Assembly (NCBI GenBank): GCA_003116975.1
Contig: BGKB01000023.1
Span: 540,714-604,713, forward strand
Length of the DNA stretch: 64,000 nucleotides
Origin: Aurantiochytrium sp. KH105
Lineage: Eukaryota; Sar; Bigyra; Thraustochytrida; Thraustochytriidae
Direction: 5' to 3'
Within the stretch, counting starts at the first letter, position 1, and every line of letters begins with the position of its first letter. Shown here piece by piece: positions 28,516 to 39,080 of this stretch. The notes under the pieces are model-generated. The model did not search any database and was not told the DNA's origin. It saw only the letters and a program-made list of their open reading frames with translations. A program made the position numbers and the translations under genes.

Positions 28516-29904
28516 TCATGTGCTTCGAGGGAGCAAATGTACGGTGACCCGGTCGTTGGTATTCTCGTTCTCGGGGAGAAAGCAAAAGTCAAAACGTGCA
28601 ATTAGAACCGCGAGCAAGGCCGTCGCCTGAAGAGCCGCAACATGTTTTCCCGGAATTGTTCGTTCATCTTTCGTGAAAAGACGAAAGTCTTCGGCACAAA
28701 ACGAGCCCGAAGAGACCCATCTTGCTGGATTGAAGAAGCAGTGCTTTTGCAGTCTATCGGAGGGAGCTGAGAATAATCGAAGCGCCTCCAGAAAGATGCC
28801 ACGAATAATGGGAAGACGGTCGATGTCGACAACGCTTCCAGGGCCATTCCTGCTTTCGTCGCCCAAAACCCGGTCGACTTCGGTTTGCGCGCGATAAGTC
28901 CATATCGGATCTTGTGACAGCAGCTGAAGGGCATTGCATACACTTGTTGTCATGGTATCGAGACCTGGGCACAAGAACTCAAGCAGTGTCTCGACGAGCT
29001 CTTTGTTGTTCACCTCTTGCAGCGAGACACTTAGCATACTGCTGAGCAGATCACGCCTCACCTTGCGTCCTGCACGAAGATCATGTCTTCGCTGCTCTGT
29101 GGCGCCACGAAGAACTGAGCGCATTCGCTCCACCAAATACTCGTGGCACGAGGCACTCGTGCTGCGGACTCCACGATGTGCAGCAACCGCAGCAGCAGGA
29201 GCGACGAGGAAACGATCGATGTCCACATTTTCACGACTGTCGAGACAGCGCAAACGAGCCCCAACAAATGCTCTACTGAGACTTTCTGTGTAGTAAATGG
29301 CCACAGCTGCACGCAAATCGATAAAATCTCCGCGAGAAGCAATCGCGTCGATTCGGTCAGCCAAAGTAAAAGCAGTCTTGAAGACTGCCTTGTTGAGAAG
29401 CGTGCGACTCTGACGGGTGAGAGCCGCGCGAATATACTCCCTCGAGCTGAGTCTACAAGGTCTCAAGGTTTCTTGGTACACTGCGGACTCACATGCTTCA
29501 CAGTCGGCTTGGGCGACGGTCTTGGGAGAAGCTTGTTGAGAGACACGACAATCTTGGTTTTCGATCCTTTGTTTTCGAAGAAAGGAGGACAGCTTTGAAA
29601 GCATCTTGAGCGTCTTTGGCTGTACGAGGAGCGCCTCATGTTTGAAAGTGATAGCTTTCGGATGCCTTTGGATGCCTTTTTTGTCAGCTGTATTTGCTCG
29701 ATCGGAAAGACGTGGCGTTGAATGTGCTCTCCTGTTTCTTCTCCATCTCCAAATGCTGCTCACGACTGCCAGCAAAAAGAGTAGCGTCAAGGCGAAAGGT
29801 GAAGTGGGTTTGCGAACTTTTGCCGTCTGGACATAGGCAAAGAGCACGGGGAGCGCCGCAGACACTGCATGGTGAACGTGGCGCATTCTCCCTCCAACGC
29901 TCAT
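28516..29904 (-). CDS. Cytochrome P450-like protein lacking the haem-ligand cysteine
   Basis: 462 residues, taking the ATG at 29904 (MSVGGRMRHVHH); a second ATG lies at 29886. An N-terminal hydrophobic anchor (FALTLLFLLAVVSSIW) is followed by a P450-like helical core. The I-helix motif is FLCPGLDTMTTSV (about residue 308) and the K-helix ExxR is FLEALRLF (about 370). Where FxxGxRxCxG is expected, the sequence reads LFTKDERTIPGKHVAAL, so the first glycine is Asp and the axial cysteine is Ile. Only about 40 residues separate ExxR from this site, instead of about 75-80, so part of the beta region and PERF loop is missing. It is probably a catalytically dead or decaying P450. The frame is otherwise open. 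Confidence 0.75.
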   Translation of the reverse strand: MSVGGRMRHVHHAVSAALPVLFAYVQTAKVRKPTSPFALTLLFLLAVVSSIWRWRRNRRAHSTPRLSDRANTADKKGIQRHPKAITFKHEALLVQPKTLKMLSKLSSFLRKQRIENQDCRVSQQASPKTVAQADCEACESAVYQETLRPCRLSSREYIRAALTRQSRTLLNKAVFKTAFTLADRIDAIASRGDFIDLRAAVAIYYTESLSRAFVGARLRCLDSRENVDIDRFLVAPAAAVAAHRGVRSTSASCHEYLVERMRSVLRGATEQRRHDLRAGRKVRRDLLSSMLSVSLQEVNNKELVETLLEFLCPGLDTMTTSVCNALQLLSQDPIWTYRAQTEVDRVLGDESRNGPGSVVDIDRLPIIRGIFLEALRLFSAPSDRLQKHCFFNPARWVSSGSFCAEDFRLFTKDERTIPGKHVAALQATALLAVLIARFDFCFLPENENTNDRVTVHLLPRST

Positions 29905-30417
29905 TCTGGGTTTGCAGTCACGCGAGTCGCTTTCGATGGGCTGCTCATGCGCCCGCGCAAGGCCGACTGTCCAGGTTCGTCTCTTGTCCACGATGCTTGG
30001 CTCTTTCTTTGTCCGTCTGGCTGGCTGTTTTCGTCCCAAACCCTTCACGGTGCTCTCACACGGGCAACGCAATGAACGAGTGAGCGACTCACAGTGAAAA
30101 TAAAAAGGACGGTTTCGTTCCGGAACGATAGAGGAACGAAAACAGAACGAGACAGATGCAGGGTATCCCAAGGTTCGCCGTCGACTCGCGCAGCGACCGA
30201 CTTGCACGTGCCGCGCGAGAGCAGCCCCCCCTCGAGCAATACTTACTTCTTCGGCGCGGCTGCCGCGCGAAAGTGGGCAGAGGCAGAGCGAGACCTGGGA
30301 CTCTGATCCCGCCTTGCAAGGCAGGCCGCTACGAGGGCTTGCGTGCGTGCTTGCGTGCTTGCGTGCGTGCTTGTGTACTTGCGTGTGGAAAAGTAAAGCC
30401 CAAGCCAACAAACAACC
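29905..30417. promoter_or_regulatory. Divergent spacer between P450-like and DUF697-like genes
   Basis: A 513-base divergent intergenic region, presumably holding both promoters. A CTTGCGTG/GCGTGCTT repeat run lies at about 30340-30385, just upstream of the plus-strand start. No defined promoter element can be named. Confidence 0.4.
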
Positions 30418-31380
30418 ATGGCGGGCCCGTCACGTGAGGAGCGCGCAAAATTTGAGCGCGCAGCAAGTCTTGCGCGCGAGGCAACCCAGGACGTGACGCT
30501 CTCCGAAGAGGATCTTGCGGACGTGGACGCAGAAGCGGATACGGATGCGGACGCAGACGTACGTCACGGCGAAGAGGATGACCACTCCTCGGTCGCAGAT
30601 CCCAACTCCGAGGAAGGGCGCAAGAAACTCGCTGCGCGCGAGGCCATCAAGCGCGCATGTATCCGGGTGGGCGTCACCTCGTTTGCCACAGCCGGCTTGG
30701 GGCTTGGAGCAGCAGCAACCTTTACGCTTGGCGTGGCCGCGTCTTCGGGAATCACTCAGATCCAGTACGAAATGATTAGCGAGCTGGCGCAGATTCACGG
30801 GCACACGCTGTCCACGCAAAACCGAAATCGGGTCTTGCAACTACTCACGGGAATGTCGCAGGCTTCTACGCAAGTTGCCAACACTGCTGTGCAATCTGCC
30901 TCGCAACAGGCGGTCGTTGCGCTCTCGGAGCGTGCGGCTGCGCACTCGAATCTGCTGGTGAGTCTTGTACCGTATATTGGTCCCGCTATGGCAGCGCTCT
31001 CAATGACGTCCATGTCAATGACCTCTACATATTTGATTGGCCGTCGTGCAGAGATTTACTTTGCAGAAGGTGAAGAAGCCTTGCCAAGCTGGGCGGACAG
31101 CGCTCGTCTGTTGTCGGGCGTGGACGAGCGCAAGTTTGCGCGCTGGCTCGTCGAGGCCTTTGTCATTTTTAAGGACAAGGTTTGGGATGCTCTGTCAAGG
31201 GGCCCGGGTGCGGCGTGGCAGGCTGCAGCCCGAAAGGTGGCGGCCGTACGTGCCTTTGTTACCGCTCGCTTGAGCTTTAGAGCTCCAGCCGTGGACGATG
31301 AAGCCGAAGATGGCGTTGAGGACATGGGCGTACACGATGATGCAGACGCTGACGACAATCAAGCGACGCAACAGCACTAA
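30418..31380 (+). CDS. DUF697-like membrane-associated protein
   Basis: 320 residues, ATG at 30418. An acidic N-terminus (residues 25-65) precedes an alpha-helical region at about 75-220 with glycine/alanine-rich hydrophobic segments (FATAGLGLGAAATFTLGVAA, LLVSLVPYIGPAMAALSM). Between them is the ITQIQYEMISELAQIHGHTL segment, which resembles the core of DUF697, a domain found in bacterial YcjF-type proteins and some GTPase-associated proteins. The similarity was recognised by eye and is not certain. The C-terminus is acidic. I would expect peripheral or integral membrane association; function unknown. Confidence 0.6.
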   Translation: MAGPSREERAKFERAASLAREATQDVTLSEEDLADVDAEADTDADADVRHGEEDDHSSVADPNSEEGRKKLAAREAIKRACIRVGVTSFATAGLGLGAAATFTLGVAASSGITQIQYEMISELAQIHGHTLSTQNRNRVLQLLTGMSQASTQVANTAVQSASQQAVVALSERAAAHSNLLVSLVPYIGPAMAALSMTSMSMTSTYLIGRRAEIYFAEGEEALPSWADSARLLSGVDERKFARWLVEAFVIFKDKVWDALSRGPGAAWQAAARKVAAVRAFVTARLSFRAPAVDDEAEDGVEDMGVHDDADADDNQATQQH

Positions 31381-31670
31381 TTTGTAAAAAAACAAAACAA
31401 AAAGCAAAAACATACATGAATTGAATAATGTGGGCTGGTGCCTGTTTGTGTAATTGTGCCCGAAAGTAGCTTCTTTGTATGCACATGAACCCGATGCTTT
31501 CCTCCTTGTCTTTCAAAATTTCCGAGAGGTGCAGATCGTGACCGCGAGAGTGAGCGAGTCGACTGGGAAATTTAAGAGGCAGACTTCTGTCTCGCCAACA
31601 AGCGTGCAGTGCAGAGGCCCTAACTTTTGATACCAAATTTACAAGATGATGTTTTTGTTTTTCGTATGAA

Positions 31671-32624
31671 TTACACAGTGAAAGAGAGAAAGGAGATGGA
31701 TTCCTGCTCCAAGGCCGTAGCGACTTGATTGCGTTGGTTCTCAGGAGCGCCGTGCACAACAGCACGCTGAAAAGCTGGCGATATCGCAAGACGCTCGACT
31801 TTGGCAAACCCAACATCAATTGCCTTGGCTTCAATGAGATCATTTGTTGCAGCACTGCTCATGAGCAGCCTGCTCGTGCAATTGCACATGAGAAAACGTC
31901 CAGCGGGTGTTGTTCGGCGCGTGTGACGCAATGCAGTGGAGAGAAGGGCAGGCAAGACGCCAAGATCGTACACGCACTCGGCAGCAACGACGAGATCATA
32001 AGTATCTGTGTCCTTGTCTTCTTCTTCCTCTTCTTTGTCGCCTATTGATTCTGTCCAAACAAGCTGGCGGATGACTGTTCGCGAAACAGCGTCTGGGTTT
32101 AAGGCGACATTGCGATGCAGAAGTTGAAGAATCTCGGGAGCGGCGTCTGTACAATGCACTTTTTCTGCGCCGAGAAGTGCAAGCGCGAGACCGACAAAGC
32201 CGGTACCAGCCCCAAGCTCGAGCACAGAACGCGGAAGCGACGATTTGTCCTCGAAGCCGAAGTATTGAGCAAGAATGCGTGCGCCTAGCCAGACCCGATT
32301 GCCAGTAAGATCAATGAAAGCTTCGCCATCCTCGCTCAGCAGACAGGCATCCAAAGGTGAAAGTCGAGGTACCTGGAGGACTGCGACATTTGCTCGAGCG
32401 TGCGACACGGTTGCAGCGTCGGCAAAGATGGCATACGAAGCAACGCGGTGGCCCTGAACTTTGTCAACGTCAAAGTATGCTTCCTCCTCCTCCTCCTCCT
32501 CCTCTTCTTCTTCCTTTTCGTTGCCTGCCTCTTCTTTCTGGGTCTTGACCTCTGCGGCGGCGGTGGCAGCGGCGGCAACAGTGGCGGTGGTGATTGCGCC
32601 GCCCAAAAGATCAGGTGGCTGCAT
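31671..32624 (-). CDS. METTL21-type protein lysine methyltransferase
   Basis: 317 residues from the ATG at 32624 (MQPPDLLGG). The N-terminus has poly-Ala/Thr and poly-Glu stretches. The Rossmann-type methyltransferase domain has the AdoMet motif I VLELGAGTGFVGLALALLGA, an acidic post-I position (HCTDAAPEILQLLHRNV), a preceding VWLGARILAQYF helix typical of METTL21/EEF2KMT proteins, and a post-II DLVVAAECVYD motif equivalent to the family's DxxY. These enzymes trimethylate lysines on chaperones or elongation factors in the cytosol. The substrate cannot be read from the sequence. Confidence 0.85.
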   Translation of the reverse strand: MQPPDLLGGAITTATVAAAATAAAEVKTQKEEAGNEKEEEEEEEEEEEAYFDVDKVQGHRVASYAIFADAATVSHARANVAVLQVPRLSPLDACLLSEDGEAFIDLTGNRVWLGARILAQYFGFEDKSSLPRSVLELGAGTGFVGLALALLGAEKVHCTDAAPEILQLLHRNVALNPDAVSRTVIRQLVWTESIGDKEEEEEDKDTDTYDLVVAAECVYDLGVLPALLSTALRHTRRTTPAGRFLMCNCTSRLLMSSAATNDLIEAKAIDVGFAKVERLAISPAFQRAVVHGAPENQRNQVATALEQESISFLSFTV

Positions 32625-33055
32625 CGTCGCACGTGCAGTGAGTGACGCGGGCGAGGTTAGCACAGGCGCTGAGCGTGCGCGTCACAGAGGCCCTCTCTTC
32701 TCTCGCTAGCTTGCGCGCATCTGCCGTTCGTGACGATGCTGATGCAGCCCGATGTTTTTTGGCTTATTCTTTCGCTTTTGATTTTTGCCATTGAGCGCGG
32801 CTGCGGCCAGGGACTGGTCCCGAGATAACAGTGCTTTCCTGGAGAGGCTCGCTCGCTCGCTCGCTCTCAACGTCTAGTTATGATGCCAAGACAAGCGGCG
32901 GCAGCGGAGGCGACGGCGTTAAGACGCGAAGTAAGGTGAAAGGCATCATGGCGCAAGACGCCGTGATAATGTGTGTTTTGTTCTGTTGATGGGCATAGGC
33001 CAAGACCCAGTCCCAGGCCTCGGTCTAGTTATTTCCCGATGGCTCATGATGGCAC
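32625..33055. other. Spacer
   Basis: No gene. A (CGCT)n run lies near 32848-32868. GGGCATAGGCC occurs near 32991. Confidence 0.5.
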
Positions 33056-35053
33056 TTACATGCGGAGCGCCTGCTCAAGTTTGCGCCACACGTAGGAATT
33101 TTCAGCCTCCTTGGCCTGCAAGGACTGGCGATGGCGATGCGAGAGCTCGTCCTTGTCCTGATCAGCAAGGCGGAGCTGCGTTTGCAAATCATCCGCAAGG
33201 CGAGCAAGTCGGTGAGCCTCTTCGGCTTTGCGTTGCAATTCACGCTTGAGCTGCTGAGAACGCTGGGTGGCAGCCTCCTTTGCGCTTCGGAGGGAGTCAA
33301 CGTCTCTTTGCAGGGCGAGGAGTTGAGTTTGAAGACGCTGCCGCTCATGGGGCTCTTGCGCCAGAGATGCCGATGTGGCTTTGGCGCGCTGGAGCGCCTG
33401 AGAGATACGTTCGACCTCGAGACGTGCATTTCGCGCACTAGTCTGGGTGGCAGCGTTTGCAGCCTCTGCTTGCTGCAGGTTTGCTCGCGTGCGCTCGAGC
33501 TCGAGGCGCAGTAGCTGGTTCTCGTGCTCGGCTTTGGCCACTGCGAGTTGGCGTTCTTGACGAGCGCGAGCATCGGCGGTGCGAAGACGCTCTGCGGCCC
33601 TTCGCGCTTCGTCTTTGGCCTCTTCGAGTTGGCGGCGAAGTGCTTCTGTCTGCTGCAAATGGCCGACCTTGGACTCGCTGAGGCGCTCAAGTTCGCGCTC
33701 GAGCTCGCCATTCTCCGACCGAACACGTTCGAGCTGGCGGAGCGTCTGCTCGCGCTCTGTGCGCGCATCTTGAAGCGTGCGCGTATACTGCGCCAGTTGG
33801 CTCTCGAGGTACTTGCGACGGTCGTCGGCATCCTGCTGGGCTCGTTCTGCAAGGGCGACTCGAGTCTGGGCCTCTTGCACGGCGGCTTTTGTCTCGGCCT
33901 CGGCGCGCCTTGCGGCAGCAGCCACGTCGCCGAGATCGCGCTTCTGCTCGCGAAGGGCATCGAGAGTTTGTTGTGTTTTCTCATGTTCAAGACTAGCTTT
34001 GCGAAGTGCAGCACCCGCCTCGCGCGCGCGCTCGGCCTCGGCTTCGAGAGCTGTACGTGCATCCTCCAATTTTTCAGCTGCGATACGCTTTTCGCGCGCA
34101 GCAGCAGCTTCAGCCTCTTCCGTTTCTGCTTTGAGTTTAGCAAAGCGGGCGCGCTCAGCACGGACCTCCGTCTCGAGCTCGTCACGCTCCTTGGCCAGCC
34201 GACGTTCCCGGTCGGAGCCTTCGGCTTCGAGCTTGCGCACGCGATCCTGTGCTGCGGAGCATGCCTCTCGCACGCTGTCAAGTTCTTTTTGCCTGGTTTC
34301 AAGTTCCTTGAGGGCCTCGTCGACCTTGGCTTGTGTCTTCGCCTCTTCGTCGGCACGAGTTTGCAATTCCTTGACGCGTGTCTGCTGTAGCTCGGCAATG
34401 CTTGCTCGGAGAGCTGCGGCTTCTTGCTCAAGTCTACGGCTTTGACGCTCGGCGTCTAAGACGCGGACCTCGGCCTGCTTGAGCCGCAGAGCTACCTCTT
34501 CAACTAGGTGAGATGCCGCTTGAGGTGGCGTTCCTTTGTAGCGTCTTTCCTTGTTGGCGCTATGTGCGGTGCGCAAACTCCTGCGCGAGGCGTCGCTCCT
34601 GTGCGAGGCGTCGCTCCTGTGCGAGACATTGCTGAGCGAAATACCGACCTGATCCTCGTTGTCGTCGTCGTCGTCGTCATCGTCGTCGAAGCCATTTACG
34701 AGTGCATCGTCGTCGATAAGGTTATCATCGTCAAGGTTGCCAAAGCCGACGTCGTTCGTCAAATCGTCATTGTTTCCTGCACGATCAAAGAAGCGTCGTC
34801 GGTGTCGATCATTTCGAGTGTCGAGACCAAGGTCTTCGTCGGAGGTGGTCACGTTCCGTGCCGCCCTGTCGCGGCGCGCGTGGCGTCGTGATGCTGCCCA
34901 GGAGTCCTGCTCGTTGTTGCCGCCACTCCGCCTGCTCGAATACGAGACGTCGAGCTCGGCGGCGACGTTTCGGGACCGGCGGCCGCGGGCAGCCTCGCTG
35001 TCGGCTGTAGCTCCTCGCGGCCGCAACGCCACGGCATGCCTCGACGCGCGCAT
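33056..35053 (-). CDS. Coiled-coil protein with acidic N-terminal region
   Basis: 665 residues, ATG at 35053 (MRASRHAVALRPRG). Residues 1-175 are disordered: Arg-rich, then Asn/Asp-rich with a run of nine Asp, then short repeats (SHRSDASHRSDASRRS). From about 180 to the end the protein is almost uninterrupted coiled coil (for example ERQSRRLEQEAAALRASIAEL, EALRRQLEEAKDEARRAAERL), ending SYVWRKLEQALRM. Very long coiled coils of this kind are typical of centrosome, golgin or cytoskeletal proteins. No other domain is visible. Its 3' end is separated from the methyltransferase gene by about 430 bases in the same orientation. Confidence 0.8.
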   Translation of the reverse strand: MRASRHAVALRPRGATADSEAARGRRSRNVAAELDVSYSSRRSGGNNEQDSWAASRRHARRDRAARNVTTSDEDLGLDTRNDRHRRRFFDRAGNNDDLTNDVGFGNLDDDNLIDDDALVNGFDDDDDDDDDNEDQVGISLSNVSHRSDASHRSDASRRSLRTAHSANKERRYKGTPPQAASHLVEEVALRLKQAEVRVLDAERQSRRLEQEAAALRASIAELQQTRVKELQTRADEEAKTQAKVDEALKELETRQKELDSVREACSAAQDRVRKLEAEGSDRERRLAKERDELETEVRAERARFAKLKAETEEAEAAAAREKRIAAEKLEDARTALEAEAERAREAGAALRKASLEHEKTQQTLDALREQKRDLGDVAAAARRAEAETKAAVQEAQTRVALAERAQQDADDRRKYLESQLAQYTRTLQDARTEREQTLRQLERVRSENGELERELERLSESKVGHLQQTEALRRQLEEAKDEARRAAERLRTADARARQERQLAVAKAEHENQLLRLELERTRANLQQAEAANAATQTSARNARLEVERISQALQRAKATSASLAQEPHERQRLQTQLLALQRDVDSLRSAKEAATQRSQQLKRELQRKAEEAHRLARLADDLQTQLRLADQDKDELSHRHRQSLQAKEAENSYVWRKLEQALRM

Positions 35054-36594
35054 CGCCACGTTCTCTTGTCCGCACGCACACCGGGAGTTTGTTGTTGGTC
35101 GATGGCAGTGGCGCGTCTGACAAACCTTGAATCAACGGTTTTACCTAACTTGGGCCTTTTGGAGGCAATCTTTTCACCCCTTTTTGTCGAGTCTGTTTTC
35201 TGCCCTTGTGTTGCCACGGTGCCAGTGAAGTGCGTGCCTTGCGTTTGTTTTTGCGACGCTTGCTCGCCGGCACGGGCAAAAACAAAGCTAGCAACGATTT
35301 TCGGAGAGGAGACTCTGGTCCATTGCGGCATAGTCTTTGAGTAGCGGGAGCGGTGTTGCCTACATCAAGTTGGGCTGAAAGCGCCAACTCAAGTGCGAAG
35401 TGAATCGAGAGGAAGGAATATACGTACTACTACTACCACCCCTTGCGTCGTCTGTGTACGAATAAATGTGCACTAGTCTTATTCCTTTGAGACCTGAAAC
35501 CTAGAGCGTTCTCGTTTCTCTCGACATCTGATTTACACAAGTACCAGCGAATGGAAATGGATGATATTGTGAGATGCAAGCTCGTACGTGTACGGCTCGT
35601 GAAGGGATTTTCTATCAGGGGACTAATCTGAACTCTTTGCAAGAGCCAAATTGACAGTGGCGCGATATTTGCGAATGAAAGCGCAATACTGTAAAGACGT
35701 GAGAGTCCTGTGAGCTGAAAGGCGGTGCAGTGAAGGACGAGTTCCAGCAAAGATCGCTTGGCTACGGTAAGGAAGATTGCATGTGTCCGTCGTGTGCTTC
35801 CCGTTTTGTTGTATTTGATCGAAGTTTATCCTATAGGTCGCTTTGACGCCACAGAAAGGGCGGACGCACGTGGACGAAGAGGGTGGAAATGGTGAGAATG
35901 GCGAGAATGGGCGCACGCCCATCACATTGCGGCCCGGCATTCTTGGCTGCAACCCCTCTAAGAAACACGCGCGTCTTTGTAAGGCAATGATCGGCCCCGT
36001 CGCGGCATGCATTGCAATCGCGCCGGCTTTTCGAGTAGAGGCATACCTACGCCTGCGACGTAAGACGCGCCGTCTACTATACCATTGCTCTAACCAACTG
36101 ACTTTGCTTTGCTTTATTCAACGACTTTTGCTTTTTCCGATTGGGAGCGACGATTTTTTAGTGGTTGTGCTGTGAGAGTCCGAGTGGTATGCAAGGCATT
36201 TGTGTATTGTGAAAAACTTAGTGAATTTGTGGTTCCCAGTCGCGCGATAAAAAGCAACAGTAGGGCCTCGTAGGAGATTGTCCTAGACCGTGTGTGGTGT
36301 GCATTTTTTAAGAGTTTACTTTCACAGGCCGGATTGTCAACAAATCGGCCCGCGAGTACCCCAGGTACCCCCCGCTGATTTACCTCACCCTTAGGCCCTA
36401 CCTATTCAGATTCCTAGCATCTCCTCAGGATCTCTGGTCATTGAATGGAAGACCGCCGCAGACACGTTCGCGAAGTCTGTATTAGGCGATTATGGCAGAA
36501 ACCAAGACAAGGTAAGGCAAACCCATTTCTTGTGCAAAGCGAGATCAGGCAAAGCACAAAAGGCGCGGAGCGCTGACACGCTCGATTTAAAACC
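35054..36594. other. 1.5-kb spacer upstream of LCB2
   Basis: No supported gene. It contains a tRNA D-arm-like stretch on the minus strand (about 36077-36105), TAGGGCCT near 36260 and TAGGCCCTA at 36392-36400. Open frames are short and unlike any family. Confidence 0.5.
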
Positions 36595-38094
36595 ATGGGA
36601 AAAGGCGGAGGGCGAGAGCTGCCGCATGATGCCGAGGACCAGAGCATCTTTACGGCAATCACCACATATCTGGGTATCGCCGTGATCTTCTTTTTTGGCC
36701 GCTTGCGCGACAAGTTCGGCACGATCACAGGGCGATCCCGTTTCCGAGACGAGTTGCTCCCGAAGCACGCCAATGAGGCTCCGCTTCTCGATCCATATGG
36801 AGCTGCTTTTTATGCACGCCGCATCAAATTCCGCGTGCAGGACTGTTTTTTCCGGCCTGTTCGGGGGCGTCCGGGCACCTATATCGACGTCATGAAGCAG
36901 ACCATTGACGAAGATGGTATACGCTTGAAGACAACGGGCGAAGCGCAAGCTTGCCTCAATCTCGGTTCTTACAATTATTTGGGTTTCGCAGATGATTGGG
37001 ATGCAACGTGCGGAGAGTGTGTGCATGGTGCTTTGCGCAAGTATGGTCCAGCCTCGTGCTCGGCGCAGAGCGACGCCGGGACCATGGATGTGCACCGAAA
37101 GCTGGAGCAGGTTGTCGCCGACTTTGTGGGCAAGCCTGCAGCGGTCATCTTTAGTATGGGTTACAACACAAATCAGCTTGTGCTGCCAGCGATTGCCAAC
37201 GCCGGCTCGCTGATCATCAGCGACAAGCTGAATCACGTTTCCATTGTCAATGGGTGTCGTGCTTCGGGCGCCAAGGTCATTGCATTTAAGCACAATAATG
37301 TGGATGATCTTGAGCGCACCGTGCGCAAAGCCATCATCGGGGGACGAGGTAAGGCCGACGAGCCGTACCAGCCCTGGAACAAGATCATCATTGCGGTCGA
37401 GGGCATCTACAGTATGGAGGGCGAGATTTGTGATTTGCGTGCCATTGTGGATGTGGCGAAAAAGTACAAGTGCTATACTTATGTGGATGAAGCGCACTCG
37501 ATTGGTGCTCTCGGCAAGACGGGCCGCGGCGTCTGCGAGCACACGGGTGTGAGTCCCGATGAGGTTGACATTCTCATGAAAACGTTTTCCAAAAGTTTCA
37601 ACGGCACGGGCGGCTACATTGCCGGGTCTCGCGAGCTGATTGATCATTTGCGCAGCAGGTGCGCTGGTATGCTCTACTCGTCGAGCTTGTCGCCGGTGGT
37701 GGCCGAGCAAGTGCTGACTGCTTTTCGCATCATTTCGGGCGAGGATGGCACGGATATTGGGCGCGAGCGTCTGCAGGCGATTAAAGACAATGTAAACTAC
37801 TTTCGTGCCGGTTTGAAGGAGATCGGATGCTCTGTTCTCGGGGATGACGACTCGCCCATCATACCTGTGATGCTTTTCAACTACCCCAAGATCAGTGCCT
37901 TTTCGCGCGAGGCTCTTGCGCGCGGCATCGCCGTGGTTGTGGTGGGTGCGCCTATCGTGCCTTTGTACGGGAGTCGCGTGCGTTTCTGCGTCTCTGCGGC
38001 GCACACGCGCGAGGACCTTTCGATTGCGCTCGCCGAGATCGCTGAGATTGCCCAGGACTTGCGCATTCGCTACACGCGCTCGGCCTTTGGCTAG
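36595..38094 (+). CDS. LCB2: Serine palmitoyltransferase subunit 2 (LCB2/SPTLC2)
   Basis: 499 residues, ATG at 36595. A short N-terminal membrane segment (FTAITTYLGIAVIFFFG) precedes an alpha-oxoamine synthase fold. Family motifs are clear: CLNLGSYNYLGFA, SAQSDAGTMDVHRKLE, EGIYSMEGEICDL, YVDEAHSIGALGKTGRG, and the PLP-lysine site TFSKSFNGTGGYIAG with Lys333 as the Schiff-base residue. Having this lysine makes it the catalytic LCB2-type subunit; LCB1 lacks it. The enzyme condenses L-serine with palmitoyl-CoA to 3-ketosphinganine in the ER membrane, the first step of sphingolipid synthesis. The length fits the family. A 543-codon antisense frame over this gene is a shadow. Confidence 0.95.
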   Translation: MGKGGGRELPHDAEDQSIFTAITTYLGIAVIFFFGRLRDKFGTITGRSRFRDELLPKHANEAPLLDPYGAAFYARRIKFRVQDCFFRPVRGRPGTYIDVMKQTIDEDGIRLKTTGEAQACLNLGSYNYLGFADDWDATCGECVHGALRKYGPASCSAQSDAGTMDVHRKLEQVVADFVGKPAAVIFSMGYNTNQLVLPAIANAGSLIISDKLNHVSIVNGCRASGAKVIAFKHNNVDDLERTVRKAIIGGRGKADEPYQPWNKIIIAVEGIYSMEGEICDLRAIVDVAKKYKCYTYVDEAHSIGALGKTGRGVCEHTGVSPDEVDILMKTFSKSFNGTGGYIAGSRELIDHLRSRCAGMLYSSSLSPVVAEQVLTAFRIISGEDGTDIGRERLQAIKDNVNYFRAGLKEIGCSVLGDDDSPIIPVMLFNYPKISAFSREALARGIAVVVVGAPIVPLYGSRVRFCVSAAHTREDLSIALAEIAEIAQDLRIRYTRSAFG

Positions 38095-38827
38095 CGTTTG
38101 CTGGGTACTTTGGCAAGGCAAAAGTCACTAACTGTAAAGTGACTCTTTGAGCCTGCCTGTATAACACGAAAATGAAAGAATTCTGCTCTTGGTAATCTGG
38201 CTGCTGGCATCGCTGCGTTGCAGCTCTTTGTATTATTCATCCCCCAAGCTGCAGCTCTTTGCGAGTTTTCCGTGGCGCTGGCACAAGTTGTCGCGTTCCG
38301 CGTCGCCCTTGCTTGCGAAGAAGAAAGACTCCGTCCAGCCTCGGTCCCGTGGAAGACTCCCACCCAGGCTCGCCTTCCTTCCTCCTCTCGCCTGCGGTGC
38401 GAGGCGGGCGTTGGCGGAGCAAAAGCGTTGCAGCGCCCGCCCGCTGCCGCCCGTCTGCGCTGCGCGCACGAGCCTGGACCTCGCCGGGGCTCTGCGCTCT
38501 CCGCGCCCGCGTTCGCGCCGTTCGTCCCCGCCCTTCGCGCCGCGCGTGCGCGTCTCTTCCCGCCCGGTCCACAGCCAGCCAGCTGCAGCTGCGCCTGGCC
38601 CGGCTTCCCCGCCCTCGAGATGCGGCCGCTCTCTCGCTTTCTCTCCCTCTCTTTGTCCGCCGCAAATCGGCGCGGCGCGGCGCGGGAGGGACGGGGAGAT
38701 GAGACGAGACGAGGGGACCGCGCCGGGCCGAGGCGGCGGCACACGGCGGCGGCCGAGGCGACCTCGTCGCCATTCGCCGCGCCGCGGGGCGGTCGGCGGA
38801 GGCAGGCAGGGCTGACGGTGCGCGCAG

Positions 38828-38859
<32 letters not shown>

Positions 38860-39023
38860 AGAGAGAGTGCCATGCTACGAGGCCTGCCTGCGATTGCTTG
38901 CCTTCGCTGTAGTAGTATGGCGCTTTCTTTGCAAGTTGGGAAGGAGGGAACGAAATGGAAGCAGGGCGGGGGCGGTCGGTTATTTCCCGTGCCGCTCTCG
39001 TTCGTTTCGTTTCTCCGCTCGTC

Positions 39024-39080
39024 CGTTCGTTCGTTCGTTCGTCCGTTCGATCGATCGATCGACCGATCGACCGATCGACG
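39024..39080. repeat. Compound GTTC/GATC/CGAC repeat
   Basis: GTTC units pass into GATC units and then GACC/GATC units. The GATC part is self-complementary. Confidence 0.85.

Noticed and set aside
36077-36105. tRNA-like D-arm (AGTTGGTTAGAGC on the minus strand)
   Set aside because: No matching T-arm (GGTTCGANTCC), no acceptor stem and no cloverleaf could be built. At best a tRNA fragment.
36490-38121. 543-codon open frame on the minus strand across LCB2
   Set aside because: It is the antisense shadow of a clear LCB2 gene; the translation has no domain and arises from codon bias in GC-rich DNA.
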